Shown in pieces: positions 1 through 9,388 of a DNA stretch of 64,000 nucleotides. The notes below the pieces were generated by a model. It did not search any database. It was not told where the DNA came from and saw nothing but the letters and a program-made list of their open reading frames with translations. How positions within the stretch are numbered: the stretch's first letter is position 1; the number at the start of each line of letters is the position of its first letter. Origin of the DNA: CAWBBA01 sp963729795. Lineage in GTDB: Bacteria; Desulfobacterota; Desulfomonilia; Desulfomonilales; Desulfomonilaceae. Location of the stretch: assembly GCA_963729795.1 (NCBI GenBank), contig CAVSPC010000030.1, positions 1 to 64,000 on the forward strand, given 5' to 3'. The translations under genes were made by a program, and so were the position numbers.

Positions 1-239
1 CTCCTAGTCCAAACCGCTGGTAATGTCAGAATGTTTGGTTCTGTGGCCCGCGGGAAGTCAGACGAGACGAGTGATCTTGACCTGCTTGTCACAATGGAAG
101 CCGGAAGAAGCCTCCTGGATCACGCGGCCCTGTGACCGGAACTGCGGGAGCCGCCCGGTGCGAAGTGGACGCGGTGAGCGAGAAAGGTATGCTGCCCCGG
201 ACTCGAGATCGCGTGTTACAAGAGGCTGTGCTATTGTGA
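1..239 (+). pseudogene. Decayed MNT-type nucleotidyltransferase (left end cut by window)
   Basis: Reading from base 1, the frame encodes a stretch with VRMFGSVARGKSDETSDLDL, the GSxxRG...DxDL signature of minimal nucleotidyltransferases (MNT domain, often the antitoxin partner of HEPN toxins). The frame meets a TGA at 133-135, continues with recognisable PELRE sequence, and then the similarity moves to another frame (CEVDAVSEKG, then LPRTRDRVLQEAVLL) ending at TGA 237-239. At least one stop and one frameshift are therefore needed to explain it. I read it as a remnant of an MNT antitoxin; the HEPN partner is not visible downstream. The true start lies before the window. Family assignment is fairly secure from the motif; the loss of function is inferred. 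Confidence 0.7.
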
Positions 240-279
240 GGAAATTCGCAAAACCGCGGATGTAGAAAGGGGGCAGTCC

Positions 280-1089
280 ATGAATATGATGAGCCGTGCC
301 GCACTATCTCTATTTGCGACGCTTATTACTGCTTTGAGTTCCTATTCCTACGGTGAGCCCGAAAAACTACGAGGTATTTCTTTTTCCTTCCCTTACCAGT
401 GCAGTGAAGAGAAAAATGACAAAGCGACCCAGGCCGAGACGTTCTGTTTGACGGGTGCGTTTCCAACTGGCCTTGACGTGGTATTGATTAGCAAGAAAGC
501 GAAATGTACCGCCAAGACCGCAAAGACATTTACGGAGGACCATGTAAGCAATGAATTCGAAGCGACCCAATTGACAGCGACTGAAAACTGCTTCGCCAAA
601 GACCACAAAAATAGATTCGATATTGCAGTTGTCGGGATTGATCCATCAGCGGTTCATCTAATGCCGCCGCAAAATGATAGGTCTCCCGTGTCCAAGGAGG
701 TAGAATTAAAGGCTAGAAAACTTGTAACCCCTAAGATAGAGAGCCCTCGAAAAATTGTCGATATGACCCAGGTCCCCATCAGCCTTTCCGATGCCCAACC
801 CAAGGTGCTCCGTGTGGGCAAGTTTACGCTACTAACTTTTGACCTTAACGCAGAGGGCAAACCTTGGGAACCGGGACCGACCGCGATATTGACGGGTGGA
901 CAGGTCTTTCGACTAGAAGGGACATGCACGTATGGTGAGCCCATGTTCTTCTCCGTGAATGATAGGCCTTACCTTACGTACACGGCCACGGTTGCCTGCT
1001 GTGGGTGTGGCGACACGAATTTCTTTGTATACGATTTATCAAGCGGAATACCCAAAATGGTTTATCAAAACAGCGATCTTTCTGATTGA
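280..1089 (+). CDS. Secreted protein of unknown function
   Basis: A 269-residue protein with a short basic N-terminus and a hydrophobic stretch (residues 6-22, AALSLFATLITALSSYSY) ending near GEPEK, typical of a Sec signal peptide, so it is likely periplasmic or exported. Cysteines are scattered (about residues 41, 56, 75, 79 and 103) and a Cys-rich patch ACCGCGD lies near residue 240, suggesting disulfides or metal binding. No family is recognised. The start is supported by an AAGGGGG ribosome site at 267-273. It stands alone between the decayed nucleotidyltransferase and the VOC gene. Confidence 0.7.
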   Translation: MNMMSRAALSLFATLITALSSYSYGEPEKLRGISFSFPYQCSEEKNDKATQAETFCLTGAFPTGLDVVLISKKAKCTAKTAKTFTEDHVSNEFEATQLTATENCFAKDHKNRFDIAVVGIDPSAVHLMPPQNDRSPVSKEVELKARKLVTPKIESPRKIVDMTQVPISLSDAQPKVLRVGKFTLLTFDLNAEGKPWEPGPTAILTGGQVFRLEGTCTYGEPMFFSVNDRPYLTYTATVACCGCGDTNFFVYDLSSGIPKMVYQNSDLSD

Positions 1090-1342
1090 TACTTGGGCAA
1101 CAAAAGGTCACATGGAGGCAGCTCAGTTCTGATTCATGGTTTCCAACTGGTGACCAGCGGAAGGCAATTAGCGAAATTGGCGGCAATACCATGCGGCAAT
1201 GAGAAAATTATCACACGGCTTCTCTTGAGGAGCCGTGCGAATTCCGACCTGAAAAGATCACCAGGCAAAATGTGGTACAGATAACTGTCTGCACCATTCC
1301 TGCGGCGTATGCAAAGGAGAAGAGTTTTGAGCTGCCCACCAG

Positions 1343-1816
1343 TTACCGCATCTCCGCCATAGCCGTTTCATGCCGCTTTCGCAACTCCTCTAGAGGTACG
1401 TCCTCCCGGTGCGTTGCGAGCGACCAAGAATGGCCGAAGGGATCGGTTACCTGTCCGAAGCGATCACCCCAGAACATGTCCGCAAGCGGCATTGCTACCT
1501 TAGCTCCTGCCGAAACGGCCTGATCGAATACCTGGTCGACTTCCTTTACGTACAGGAAGATATTGACTGCCGTTCCGCCCAAAGATTGCGGCGAACGGCA
1601 GTCGCCGCCCTGCATCTCGTCGGACAACATGATTATGGAATCTCCGATTTTGATCTCAGCGTGGCCGATTTTCCCTGGAGGACCCTCGATGCGATATAGT
1701 TCCTCGGCCCCGAAAGCCTGTTTGTAGAAATCAATGGCCGCAGCAGCATCACGTACAACTAAATAGGGGGGCACAGTGTGAAAACCTTCTGGGACTTCTT
1801 TTGTTTGACTTGCCAT
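1343..1816 (-). CDS. VOC-family (glyoxalase/PhnB-like) protein
   Basis: This 157-residue protein has the single-chain VOC layout: VPPYLVVRDAAAAIDFYKQAFGAEE at the N-terminus, GHAEIKIGDSIIMLSDE in the middle and DMFWGDRFGQVTDPFGHSWSLATH at the C-terminus, which carries the usual late H/E metal-site strand of the PhnB/YdcE-like branch. Members are dimeric metal-dependent lyases, isomerases or resistance proteins; the substrate cannot be told from sequence. The gene is alone on the minus strand with free space on both sides. Length matches the family. Confidence 0.85.
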   Translation of the reverse strand: MASQTKEVPEGFHTVPPYLVVRDAAAAIDFYKQAFGAEELYRIEGPPGKIGHAEIKIGDSIIMLSDEMQGGDCRSPQSLGGTAVNIFLYVKEVDQVFDQAVSAGAKVAMPLADMFWGDRFGQVTDPFGHSWSLATHREDVPLEELRKRHETAMAEMR

Positions 1817-2377
1817 TGTACTTTCCTCATCAATTCCAATTAGGTGTCAATTAGAGATGATTTTAACAAAATGTAATCATAGTCTTAAGAATGGGAAGAG
1901 ACCGAGAGACGGAAATACGCGGCAATCATGCCATTCCACCGAATTTCGGGTCTATGACCGCTTGAGAATAGTTTCACTGCGCCGTAAACGATGCTCTTCC
2001 GGAATCTGAAGGGAATCTTGGCAATCCTCGATAACATCTATTCGTAGCCGGGATAGCGAAGCTTACGGTGATGTGAAATGGTGGTGGAATACCGGCAATG
2101 CCCATTTAAAGCCCGCATTAGGCGCTCCTCCAAAGTTAGGGATTGTCACAAGATAGATATCGCATCTCGGCTGTGTTAAAGCTGCCCCTACGGCCGATGG
2201 ATCCTCAGGATTGATATCTTTATTTTACGGCGGATCCTTATGACATTCTCCCCCGGCAGAGCCTGCGGCTAGATGGCAACCCCCATCATGGGCAGTGGCA
2301 GCTTATCCGGAGTTAAGATTCAAACAATCGGTCGTGCATTGAGACGCCAACGGAAAAGTGAGAAAATGAAGACAGGC
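1817..2377. other. Intergenic region without a supported gene
   Basis: About 560 bases between the VOC gene and the MITE-like repeat. No open frame with a ribosome site or a recognisable motif is seen on either strand, and no convincing terminator. Confidence 0.5.
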
Positions 2378-2587
2378 TAAGAGCCTGTCGCGCAATCTCA
2401 ATCATCAACGCCATCGTGCTACGCGGAGGTTCCGCTCATTGTTCCGTTACCTCTCGCCGGCTCCTAGGAGTCTGACATACTAAGTTTTTTCCGTGGCAGG
2501 CTCCGAGAGATCCCGATACAATAGTCGCCATCGTGCTACGAATTCGGGAAAGTCCCGCGGGACGCGGGATTACGCAACAGCCTCCTA
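2378..2587 (+). repeat. MITE-like repeat, intact copy A
   Basis: A 210-bp element flanked by TA on both sides (2378-2379 and 2586-2587), with imperfect terminal inverted repeats: 2380-2397 (AGAGCCTGTCGCGCAATC) against the reverse complement of 2568-2585 (GGAGGCTGTTGCGTAATC). Inside it has a 15-bp direct repeat CGCCATCGTGCTACG at 2409-2423 and 2526-2540, and a perfect 12-bp palindrome GTCCCGCGGGAC at 2552-2563. A diverged inverse copy lies at 21436-23370. TA flanks and TIRs without a coding frame are typical of non-autonomous elements mobilised by IS630/IS5-type transposases; the responsible transposase is not in the window. It sits 54 bases before the sensor kinase start. Confidence 0.8.
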
Positions 2588-2641
2588 GACCTGACCTCTC
2601 TCTCCACTTCCCACATTGGGACTCTCTTTGAGGAACTGGAA

Positions 2642-5362
2642 ATGACGGACGGCAACAACGAAAAGAGCGCGGCGAAAATCTTGATCGTAGAGGACGAGGC
2701 CATTCTTGCTGAAGACATAGAGCTATCTCTTGAGAATCTGGGATATTTGGTAGTAGGCAAGGCCTCGACTGGGGATGCGGCCTTCAAGCTGGCAGAGGAG
2801 TCAAAGCCTGATTTGATCTTGATGGACATCAAACTGCAAGGAGACATTGACGGCATTGAGGCTGCCGATAAGATTCGCACTTTTCTGGACATTCCTGTGG
2901 TCTATCTCACGGGCTATTCGGAAAAGGATGTTCTTGAGAGAGCCAAGAAGACAGAGCCGTACGGCTATCTCGGTAAGCCGGTCTCTCTCACGGAATTGCG
3001 AACCACCATCGAGACCGCTCTTTACAAGCATAAAGCGGACAAAAGAGTGAGGAAGAGCGAGGAGCGCTTGAGACTGGCTATGGAGGCGACCAACGACGGA
3101 GTGTGGGACTGGCAGATTTCCACAGGCGAGACCTACTATAGTCCAGGGTACTTTTTGATGCTGGGTCTTGAACCAGGCGAATGCCCCAAGCATTTCCAGA
3201 GCTGGATTGATCTCGTGCACCCAGAGGACCGCGAGCAGGCATGGAACGTGAACCAGGACTGCATTCTGGGGAATATGGAGACGTTTGAGGTTCAGTTCCG
3301 TATGAGGCACAAGGACGGCTCATGGCGATGCATACTCGGCCGAGGTAAAAGCATCGCTCGCGATCCTCGGGGCAAGTCCATTCGGCTAGTCGGTATCCAT
3401 ACTGATATCACCGAACGCAAGAAGACTGAAGAGAGAATTAGAAAGAGCGAGGAGCGTTTTCGGAGTTTGATCGATCAGGCGTCAGATGCCATATTTGTCC
3501 ACGATTTCAACGGCAGGTTTCTGGATGTCAATCGGCGTGCCTGTACTTCTTTGGGTCATACACGCGATGAACTGTTGTCTATGTCCGTGAGCGACGTTGA
3601 TCCTGATACGGTGCTCAGGCAGGACACCTCCAAATTCTGGCCGAAACTCCCTGCGACCTTTGAGGCAAGACACCGACGAAAAGATGGGACAGCTTTCCCT
3701 GTTGAAGTACGGCTGGGCCCAATTGAATATGGGGAAACCAGGGTTGTATTGAGCATAGTGCGTGATATCACGGAGCGTAAGAAGGCAGACGAGGCTATCA
3801 GGACCGCCAAAAGCGAACTTGAGCAACTGGTGGAAGATCGAACCAAAGAGCTGGTGGCCATGAATGAGGCTCTTAAAGAAAGCCAATCGACATTGCGGCT
3901 TATCACGGATTCCTTGCCGGTTTTGATAATGTACGTTGACTCGGCCCAACGTTACCGCTTTTGCAACAAAACGTACGAATTGTGGCGTAAGGTGCCCCGC
4001 GAAGAAATCGTAGGCCGGCCGATGCGTGAGATCCTTGGAGAAGCCGCTTATAAGAAGGCCCGTCCACATATCGAGGCAGCGCTATCCGGAAGTCTTGCAG
4101 AATATGAAATGGCCGCGACCTATGAAGACGGTAAAGACAGATATCTGCACGTCATTTACGTCCCGCATTTGGACGGAAAAGGTGCAACGAAGGGATTCGC
4201 AGGACTCATTACGGACGTTACCGAACGCAAGCAAATGGAAGAGGCTCTGCGCAGTTCCCGCGATGAGCTGGAACAGAGGGTCGTGGAACGCACCGCTGAG
4301 TTCGCAGAAGTTAATAGGGAGCTGAAGAGGGAAATTGTTTGCAGAAGAGAAGCCGAGAAAGAGCTGAGGCATAAGACGTCGCTTCTAACTTCGCTCATTG
4401 AATCCTTGCCGGACGCAGTCTATTTCAAAGACACCCAACGCCGTCACTTACTAGTAAATAAAGCTTTTGAGGACTTTTTCGGGGTGAGTGCGCCGGAAGT
4501 AATTGGAAAGACTATCGAGGCATTCGTCCCGTCGGATAAGTCCATACAGAGCCGCAAGACCGATGAAGCAGTAATCGCAACCAAAGCGCCGCTCGTTGCA
4601 GAGCATTCTTGGATCAGCCTACAAGGTCAAACATCCGTTTTCGATACGAGAAAATTCCCAATTCTTGACGACGAGGGGGATGTCATAGCTATTGGCGGCA
4701 TTAGTAGGGACATCACCAACCGCAAAAAATCGGAGGAACAGGTCAAAGCATCTCTCAGAGAAAAGGAGGTCTTGCTCCAAGAAATCCATCATCGGGTGAA
4801 GAACAATCTCGCTGTAATACAGAGCCTGCTTCGCATCCAGTCCCATCAAGTCAAGAATGAGGAACTTTCCCGCATGCTCGAGGAGACCCAGCATCGAATC
4901 AGATCCATGGCATTGGGCCATGAGTTACTTTATCAATCGCAAGATCTTTCAAGTATCAGAATCAGCAAGTACTTTGGAAATCTGTTGAGCCAGCTCATAG
5001 CGTCTTTCTCTATTGTAGGAAAAAGGATAGAGATCCGGCAGGACATACAGGAAGTTCAATTGGGCATAGACACAGTAGTCCCGCTAGGCTTTATTCTCAC
5101 GGAACTGATCTCTAATTGTTATAAGCACGCCTTTCCCGGAGGGCGACACGGCTGGATAGCAGTATCTCTGAGAAGTCTTGGGGATGAGAAGTTGGAGTTC
5201 GTGGTCAGAGATGACGGCATAGGTCTTCCGGAGGGGATAGAATTTGAGGAGCCGACATCACTGGGTTACCTCCTAATACGGATTTTTGTAAAGCAGTTGA
5301 ATGGTGAGATGCGAATCCTGGGGCGGAACGGAACGGAAGTTCGAATCAGATTTCCATCATAG
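2642..5362 (+). CDS. REC-PAS(4)-HisKA_2-HATPase sensor histidine kinase
   Basis: A 906-residue soluble kinase. Residues 12-128 are a receiver domain (acidic pair E17/D18, phospho-acceptor D62 in LILMDIKL, conserved LTGYSE and YLGKP loops). Four PAS domains follow (about 145-263, 271-385, 410-535 and 570-695), most ending in the DITERKK linker. The C-terminus is a HisKA_2 dimerisation domain with EIHHRVKNN (phospho-acceptor His about 717) and an HATPase with N-box ELISNCYKHAFP and G-box RDDGIGLP. There are no membrane segments, so it is a cytoplasmic sensor. An N-terminal receiver on a kinase implies it is itself a phosphorelay target. Ligands are unknown. The start has GAGG about 9 bases upstream, and a MITE copy lies in the upstream region. 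Confidence 0.92.
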   Translation: MTDGNNEKSAAKILIVEDEAILAEDIELSLENLGYLVVGKASTGDAAFKLAEESKPDLILMDIKLQGDIDGIEAADKIRTFLDIPVVYLTGYSEKDVLERAKKTEPYGYLGKPVSLTELRTTIETALYKHKADKRVRKSEERLRLAMEATNDGVWDWQISTGETYYSPGYFLMLGLEPGECPKHFQSWIDLVHPEDREQAWNVNQDCILGNMETFEVQFRMRHKDGSWRCILGRGKSIARDPRGKSIRLVGIHTDITERKKTEERIRKSEERFRSLIDQASDAIFVHDFNGRFLDVNRRACTSLGHTRDELLSMSVSDVDPDTVLRQDTSKFWPKLPATFEARHRRKDGTAFPVEVRLGPIEYGETRVVLSIVRDITERKKADEAIRTAKSELEQLVEDRTKELVAMNEALKESQSTLRLITDSLPVLIMYVDSAQRYRFCNKTYELWRKVPREEIVGRPMREILGEAAYKKARPHIEAALSGSLAEYEMAATYEDGKDRYLHVIYVPHLDGKGATKGFAGLITDVTERKQMEEALRSSRDELEQRVVERTAEFAEVNRELKREIVCRREAEKELRHKTSLLTSLIESLPDAVYFKDTQRRHLLVNKAFEDFFGVSAPEVIGKTIEAFVPSDKSIQSRKTDEAVIATKAPLVAEHSWISLQGQTSVFDTRKFPILDDEGDVIAIGGISRDITNRKKSEEQVKASLREKEVLLQEIHHRVKNNLAVIQSLLRIQSHQVKNEELSRMLEETQHRIRSMALGHELLYQSQDLSSIRISKYFGNLLSQLIASFSIVGKRIEIRQDIQEVQLGIDTVVPLGFILTELISNCYKHAFPGGRHGWIAVSLRSLGDEKLEFVVRDDGIGLPEGIEFEEPTSLGYLLIRIFVKQLNGEMRILGRNGTEVRIRFPS

Positions 5363-5501
5363 TTAAAGTCCTGGGTGTAACCAACTTCAACGAGTCGGGC
5401 TGTCTCAGATATTTTGACGGTGAACGGCCGGTGATTCTCAAAAAAGCATCAATGCCGCAATGCCTTCGAATCAGACCCGAATGGAATACTCACCGGCAAC
5501 A

Positions 5502-6758
5502 TCAAACTTTTATAGCTCTTAGGAGGAGGTTGATCATCTGTTCCGTGTTGGCTGCGGTGGGCTTGCGCCTGGCCAGCATCATTCTTGCTAAGGCTTCGTG
5601 GTCGAACGTTCCCTGGATCAAATGCATATAAAGGTCGATCTCGAAGTCCACTCTGAAGACACCACTCTTGCGGCCTTCTTCGACAATGGACCGGATTAGC
5701 CTCCAAAAACGGTGAGTGCTCCTGTACGCCTGAGATTCATAAAATGCCGGATTTCGATACAGATCCAGGATCAGCACACGCGTCTCCCAGTCACGTGTCT
5801 GAAAATCCAAGGCCCACCGGCGGAGCAGATATAAGAGGTGTTCGTACGCATTTAAACGGCCGGAAAACACTCGCTCCAATTCTTCGGCAAGCTCGTCAAA
5901 CCAGTTTCCCGGAACCGAGAGCAGAAGGTCTTCCTTGCTTTTGAAATACTGGTAGATTGACGCCTCAGCAATTCCGGCTTTGCCGGCAATTTCCGAAATC
6001 GTGGCGCCGCTGTAACCCTTTTCTCCGAAGACTTCAGCAGCAGCCCGCATAATCGCGTGCCGCCTCATTTGACCACGCGTGGGTTCGTCTCCGTTTTCGT
6101 ACCTGGGAGTCTCCACACGCCGCCAGATGGCGGCCTTCATAATAGAACACAGTTGATCGGCAACCTTTGTGGGATCGTAAGCCTGGTTAAAGAAGAGCCA
6201 CCGGAGAACAACGCTGTCTATTGCTCCAAAGATCATTTCCATGACCTGGGTCGGCTCTGCCTGAGGGTCTATCTCACCATCGCGGATGCCCTCCCGAATG
6301 GCCTCCGAATAGAACGCGCTGTATTTCCGAATCATTTCGTACGCAGGGGACTTGTAAAATGCGGGCTGCGTCCTGAGATCCCTAAGGAGAATGGATGTAT
6401 AAGCCCGGTTAATCGTCAGGTCCCTGAGCTGATGCCACATTAGCTTCCGCAACTTGGGCTCCGCACCTTTCATCCCTTGCAGGTGCTCGGTGATCCCGGC
6501 AAGAGTCTTCCTGAGATGCCGTTCGGGGATGGCAATCAGAAGATTCTCCTTCGTTTTGAAGTACTGGAATATGGAAGCTTCGTGGACTCCGGATTCTTGA
6601 GCTATGTCCGCTATGGTGGTCTGATGAAAGCCTCGTGAGGCAAAGATGCGCTCTGCAGATTCTATGATAAGTTGGCGTTTTCTATCTGCTGAAGGGCTTG
6701 TTCGTTTGGTGGAGGACGCCCTTTTGATAGTGCTTCGGGGCGATCCGGTATAATTCAT
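5502..6758 (-). CDS. Tandem (double) TetR-family transcriptional regulator
   Basis: One frame encodes two complete TetR units head to tail. The first has an HTH around residues 35-75 (IFASRGFHQTTIADIAQ, then SIFQYFKTKENLL); the second has its own HTH around residues 225-275 (VFGEKGYSGATISEIAGKAG, then SIYQYFKSKEDLL). Each is followed by an all-helical ligand/dimer domain. TetR proteins are normally about 200 residues, so this is a natural fusion of two. I chose the ATG at 6758 (GGAG 8 bases upstream) over a GTG at 6791. It is divergent from the bam operon, which makes it the best local candidate for the aromatic-responsive regulator; that link is inference. Confidence 0.85.
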   Translation of the reverse strand: MNYTGSPRSTIKRASSTKRTSPSADRKRQLIIESAERIFASRGFHQTTIADIAQESGVHEASIFQYFKTKENLLIAIPERHLRKTLAGITEHLQGMKGAEPKLRKLMWHQLRDLTINRAYTSILLRDLRTQPAFYKSPAYEMIRKYSAFYSEAIREGIRDGEIDPQAEPTQVMEMIFGAIDSVVLRWLFFNQAYDPTKVADQLCSIMKAAIWRRVETPRYENGDEPTRGQMRRHAIMRAAAEVFGEKGYSGATISEIAGKAGIAEASIYQYFKSKEDLLLSVPGNWFDELAEELERVFSGRLNAYEHLLYLLRRWALDFQTRDWETRVLILDLYRNPAFYESQAYRSTHRFWRLIRSIVEEGRKSGVFRVDFEIDLYMHLIQGTFDHEALARMMLARRKPTAANTEQMINLLLRAIKV

Positions 6759-7049
6759 GTATAAGCTCCGGGACTCGGACACAACGGTCACTATATCTTT
6801 GGCTTAAACCGAATACCACGTATATTAAAAGGAGTCAAGAAGTTTCTTGTGCGGGTCGTGTGTTCAACATGGGAGAGTGATGTTCTATCAGTCAGTAACT
6901 ACCCTTTTGGCCGTTGCTCTCATGATAGTAGACGGCGCTGAGGACATTACACAGCCCGCTCCGGAAATTATCGGCATTCGGTTGCAGATTCAGGACGAAA
7001 GACGCTGCCAGTCAGCCTATAAAATTTTTGGGGTGAAAAGGAAAAAGAC
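6759..7049. other. Divergent intergenic region, tetR side
   Basis: Non-coding control region between the double tetR and the bam operon. A short frame at 6847-7053 has no ribosome site or recognisable product and is not called. Confidence 0.5.
6836..6849. promoter_or_regulatory. Palindrome at the tetR promoter (candidate auto-operator)
   Basis: CAAGAA-GT-TTCTTG is a perfect 6-bp-arm inverted repeat. On the minus strand its TTG end runs into TTGACT (+ coordinates 6833-6838), a plausible -35 for the tetR gene. Binding here would block the regulator's own promoter. Only the palindrome is directly seen; the binding protein is inferred. Confidence 0.4.
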
Positions 7050-7084
7050 TTGACTTGGTCCAGATATAAGTTATATTTATATCT
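7050..7084 (+). promoter_or_regulatory. Probable bam operon promoter with embedded operator
   Basis: TTGACT (7050-7055) and TATATT (7072-7077) are spaced 16 bases, a good sigma-70-type promoter pointing to bamB. Between and over the -10 lies a perfect inverted repeat, AGATATAA (7062-7069), 7-base spacer, TTATATCT (7077-7084). Its size fits a TetR-type operator, and the double TetR gene is divergent. This would leave a leader of about 330 bases before bamB. Confidence 0.6.
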
Positions 7085-7087
7085 ACG

Positions 7088-7414
7088 ATGTTATCAAGTC
7101 CCGATCAACTTAACCTTCAGAGTCCTGATGTTAGGCATAACCGGCCCGATATCGAGTTTCAGGGCTCCGAGGCCATTCAGCGAAGGCCGGCCGGCTTGAA
7201 CAAGAGGCACATCGATCCGGCGAATGTTCAGATCCCTCCTATGAGAGAAGAAGTCGTCGATGCCGGTGGAGTAATCGACAGCATGTACTTCGGAACGCCT
7301 CGCTCCGGAAATTATCGTGACAAGGTTGTTTCGGCCACCAAGAGAGCAGGGATTAACACGTTTTCGGTTGAAAAAGAGCGGACGAGCAGATCGCAAGTCG
7401 ACTGTAAGAGGTAA
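7088..7414 (+). other. Uncertain 108-codon frame or long bam leader
   Basis: An open frame starts 4 bases after the operator and ends just before bamB, but there is no ribosome site before its ATG, the product (many Arg/Pro/Ser, no motif) resembles nothing I know, and an equally long frame exists on the other strand. It may be a 5' leader rather than a gene. I list it so that the stretch is not left unexplained. Confidence 0.2.
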
Positions 7415-7417
7415 AAG

Positions 7418-9388
7418 ATGAGGTACGCAGAGACAGGATATAATTTAGAAATCGATTTGGCGACGGGAAACATTGAACGGGTGGAAACCGACCCAAAACT
7501 AACTGAACTTCATCTTGGAGGATTGGGTACCAGCGTCAAGACGCACTGGGATAGGACTCCCCCTGAGGTTAAACCGTTCGATCCTGAGAACCTACTGATA
7601 TTCAGCACCGGTCTTCTCAACGGCACTCCGGCTTTCAGCGCCAACCGTACACTTGTTACCTTTGTTTCACCTCAGTCGAATTATCTGGCGTACCCAATGA
7701 TGGGGGGATTCTGGTCCTCGGAATTGAAATATGCCGGTTATGACAAAGTGATCTTTCGTAACAAGTCCCCAAAATTAGTATACATATGGATACACAACGA
7801 CAAAGTGGAAATCCGTGATGCCTCTCATTTGAAGGGCAAAGGCGCCCTTGAAACTCAAGACCTCATACGAGAAGAGCTGAAAGAACCGAGGGCTCAGGTG
7901 GCCGCCATCGGCTTGGCCGGTGAAAATCGGGTGTTCACGGCTTCCATTGAGCAAGCCAGGTCCAGTGCCAGTAGGCTCGGCGGCGGCGCGGTCATGGGAG
8001 ACAAGAACATAAAGGCGGTTGCTGTTCGTGGAACAAAGGACGTATACCTTGCCCGAGGCGAGGAATTCATGAAGCACATGGAAGAAGTTGCGGAATACAT
8101 AAAATTCCGAAACGCAAATCCTATTCCGGACGTGATGACCATTTTGCAGGGGATCGGATCGCCGCAGGAAATGCTGCACACTGATGAGAAGTGGCACACT
8201 GAAAACTTCATGTGGGGTAATGCCCGCCTGCGGAGAAGAGACTTCTGGAATAAGGACAACGAAGAGAATTGGACTTCGACTCAATTGGGTGCGGTGAAGC
8301 GGTTAATAAGCTGTTTTAACTGTCCGCAGCATTGCGGCGCCCTGGTTTCCCACCAGGAGGGCCCAAGATACATGATGAAATGCTTCGGAAAGCTCACTTA
8401 TTCCATGGCGGCCTACGTAGACGACCTGGGCTTTAACTTCAGAATCCTTCAACGTGCCACGGAATATGGCGTGGACTCATTCTCAACCCCGCAGATTTTG
8501 GCATTCGCCGTTGAGCTCTATGAAGCCGGCATTCTGACCGACAAGGACTTCGAAGGATGTCCGTCCGATAAGGAAGGGAGGTTCTTCTGGTTGCTTGACA
8601 GGGTGGCCCGGCGGGAAGGAATCGGAGATATTCTGGCCGACGGCGTTTATTATGCGGCCCGGAAAATCGGCAACGGTGCAGAAAAATTCGATCACAATAC
8701 GATCAAGAAACACGAGCAACTCCCCATCAAGCTGGGCATGCTGGATCCCATCTATTTCCTTATGTATTCTACCAACGAGAAGATAAGCATCACTCAAATT
8801 GAAGGGAATTTCCCGCAGTCGGCTTTTCCCTCGAAAGAGCAGAGAGAAGCATTTGTAAAGGATTGGCCTCAGCTTCCCGACGAAAAGTTCAAGCAAATCT
8901 TGCTGGACTGGGAAATACGAGGAGATAAGGCGATACCGTATTTCCCAACTCCGGAGATGTGCAGTGAAATTGTGGATTGGATGGAGATGCTGCACAACAT
9001 TGACGACGCCCTAGGGATATGCGCCGGCATGTCGTCCTTCTGTCTGAAACCTCCATACCATATTCACAACTTCCCGAAACTCATCTCCGCGGCGACAGGG
9101 ATGGACATTGATGAAGCCGGACTGAAGAAAATGGTCAACAGAAGCCGGAATTTGCACAGAGCATTCAATAACAGAAGAGGCATGACAAGGGCTGATGAGA
9201 AGCCGCCTGAAGACCATTGGAAAAGAAGATTCCCCGAACTCGAAGAACAGCTCTTATCCACGTATTACAAATTCAAGGGATGGAATATGAACGGTATTCC
9301 TACGAAAGAAAGATTGCTGGAATTGGACTTGGGTTATGTTGCCGAAGACTTGGAAAAGAGAGGGATTTTGAAAGATGGCGAAAATTAA
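7418..9388 (+). CDS. bamB: Class II benzoyl-CoA reductase, tungsten catalytic subunit BamB
   Basis: A 656-residue member of the aldehyde:ferredoxin oxidoreductase family that closely follows BamB. The start MRYAETGYNLEIDL, the blocks MMGGFWSSELKYAGYDKVI and HNTIKKHEQLPIKLGMLDPI, and the C-terminal ADEKPPEDHWK are as I recall from Geobacter BamB. A [4Fe-4S] site is seen as C299-x2-C302-x3-C306 (CFNCPQHC) with C322 (MMKCF). BamB carries a tungsto-bis-pterin and reduces benzoyl-CoA to the dienoyl-CoA without ATP. It is the first gene of the operon, has AGAGG just upstream, and overlaps bamC by 14 bases. A related AOR-type enzyme for another substrate is the main alternative, but the neighbours match bamC-F. 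Confidence 0.88.
   Translation: MRYAETGYNLEIDLATGNIERVETDPKLTELHLGGLGTSVKTHWDRTPPEVKPFDPENLLIFSTGLLNGTPAFSANRTLVTFVSPQSNYLAYPMMGGFWSSELKYAGYDKVIFRNKSPKLVYIWIHNDKVEIRDASHLKGKGALETQDLIREELKEPRAQVAAIGLAGENRVFTASIEQARSSASRLGGGAVMGDKNIKAVAVRGTKDVYLARGEEFMKHMEEVAEYIKFRNANPIPDVMTILQGIGSPQEMLHTDEKWHTENFMWGNARLRRRDFWNKDNEENWTSTQLGAVKRLISCFNCPQHCGALVSHQEGPRYMMKCFGKLTYSMAAYVDDLGFNFRILQRATEYGVDSFSTPQILAFAVELYEAGILTDKDFEGCPSDKEGRFFWLLDRVARREGIGDILADGVYYAARKIGNGAEKFDHNTIKKHEQLPIKLGMLDPIYFLMYSTNEKISITQIEGNFPQSAFPSKEQREAFVKDWPQLPDEKFKQILLDWEIRGDKAIPYFPTPEMCSEIVDWMEMLHNIDDALGICAGMSSFCLKPPYHIHNFPKLISAATGMDIDEAGLKKMVNRSRNLHRAFNNRRGMTRADEKPPEDHWKRRFPELEEQLLSTYYKFKGWNMNGIPTKERLLELDLGYVAEDLEKRGILKDGEN

Noticed and set aside
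7094..7396. 100-codon minus-strand frame
   Set aside because: No ribosome site or motif; overlaps the bam leader.
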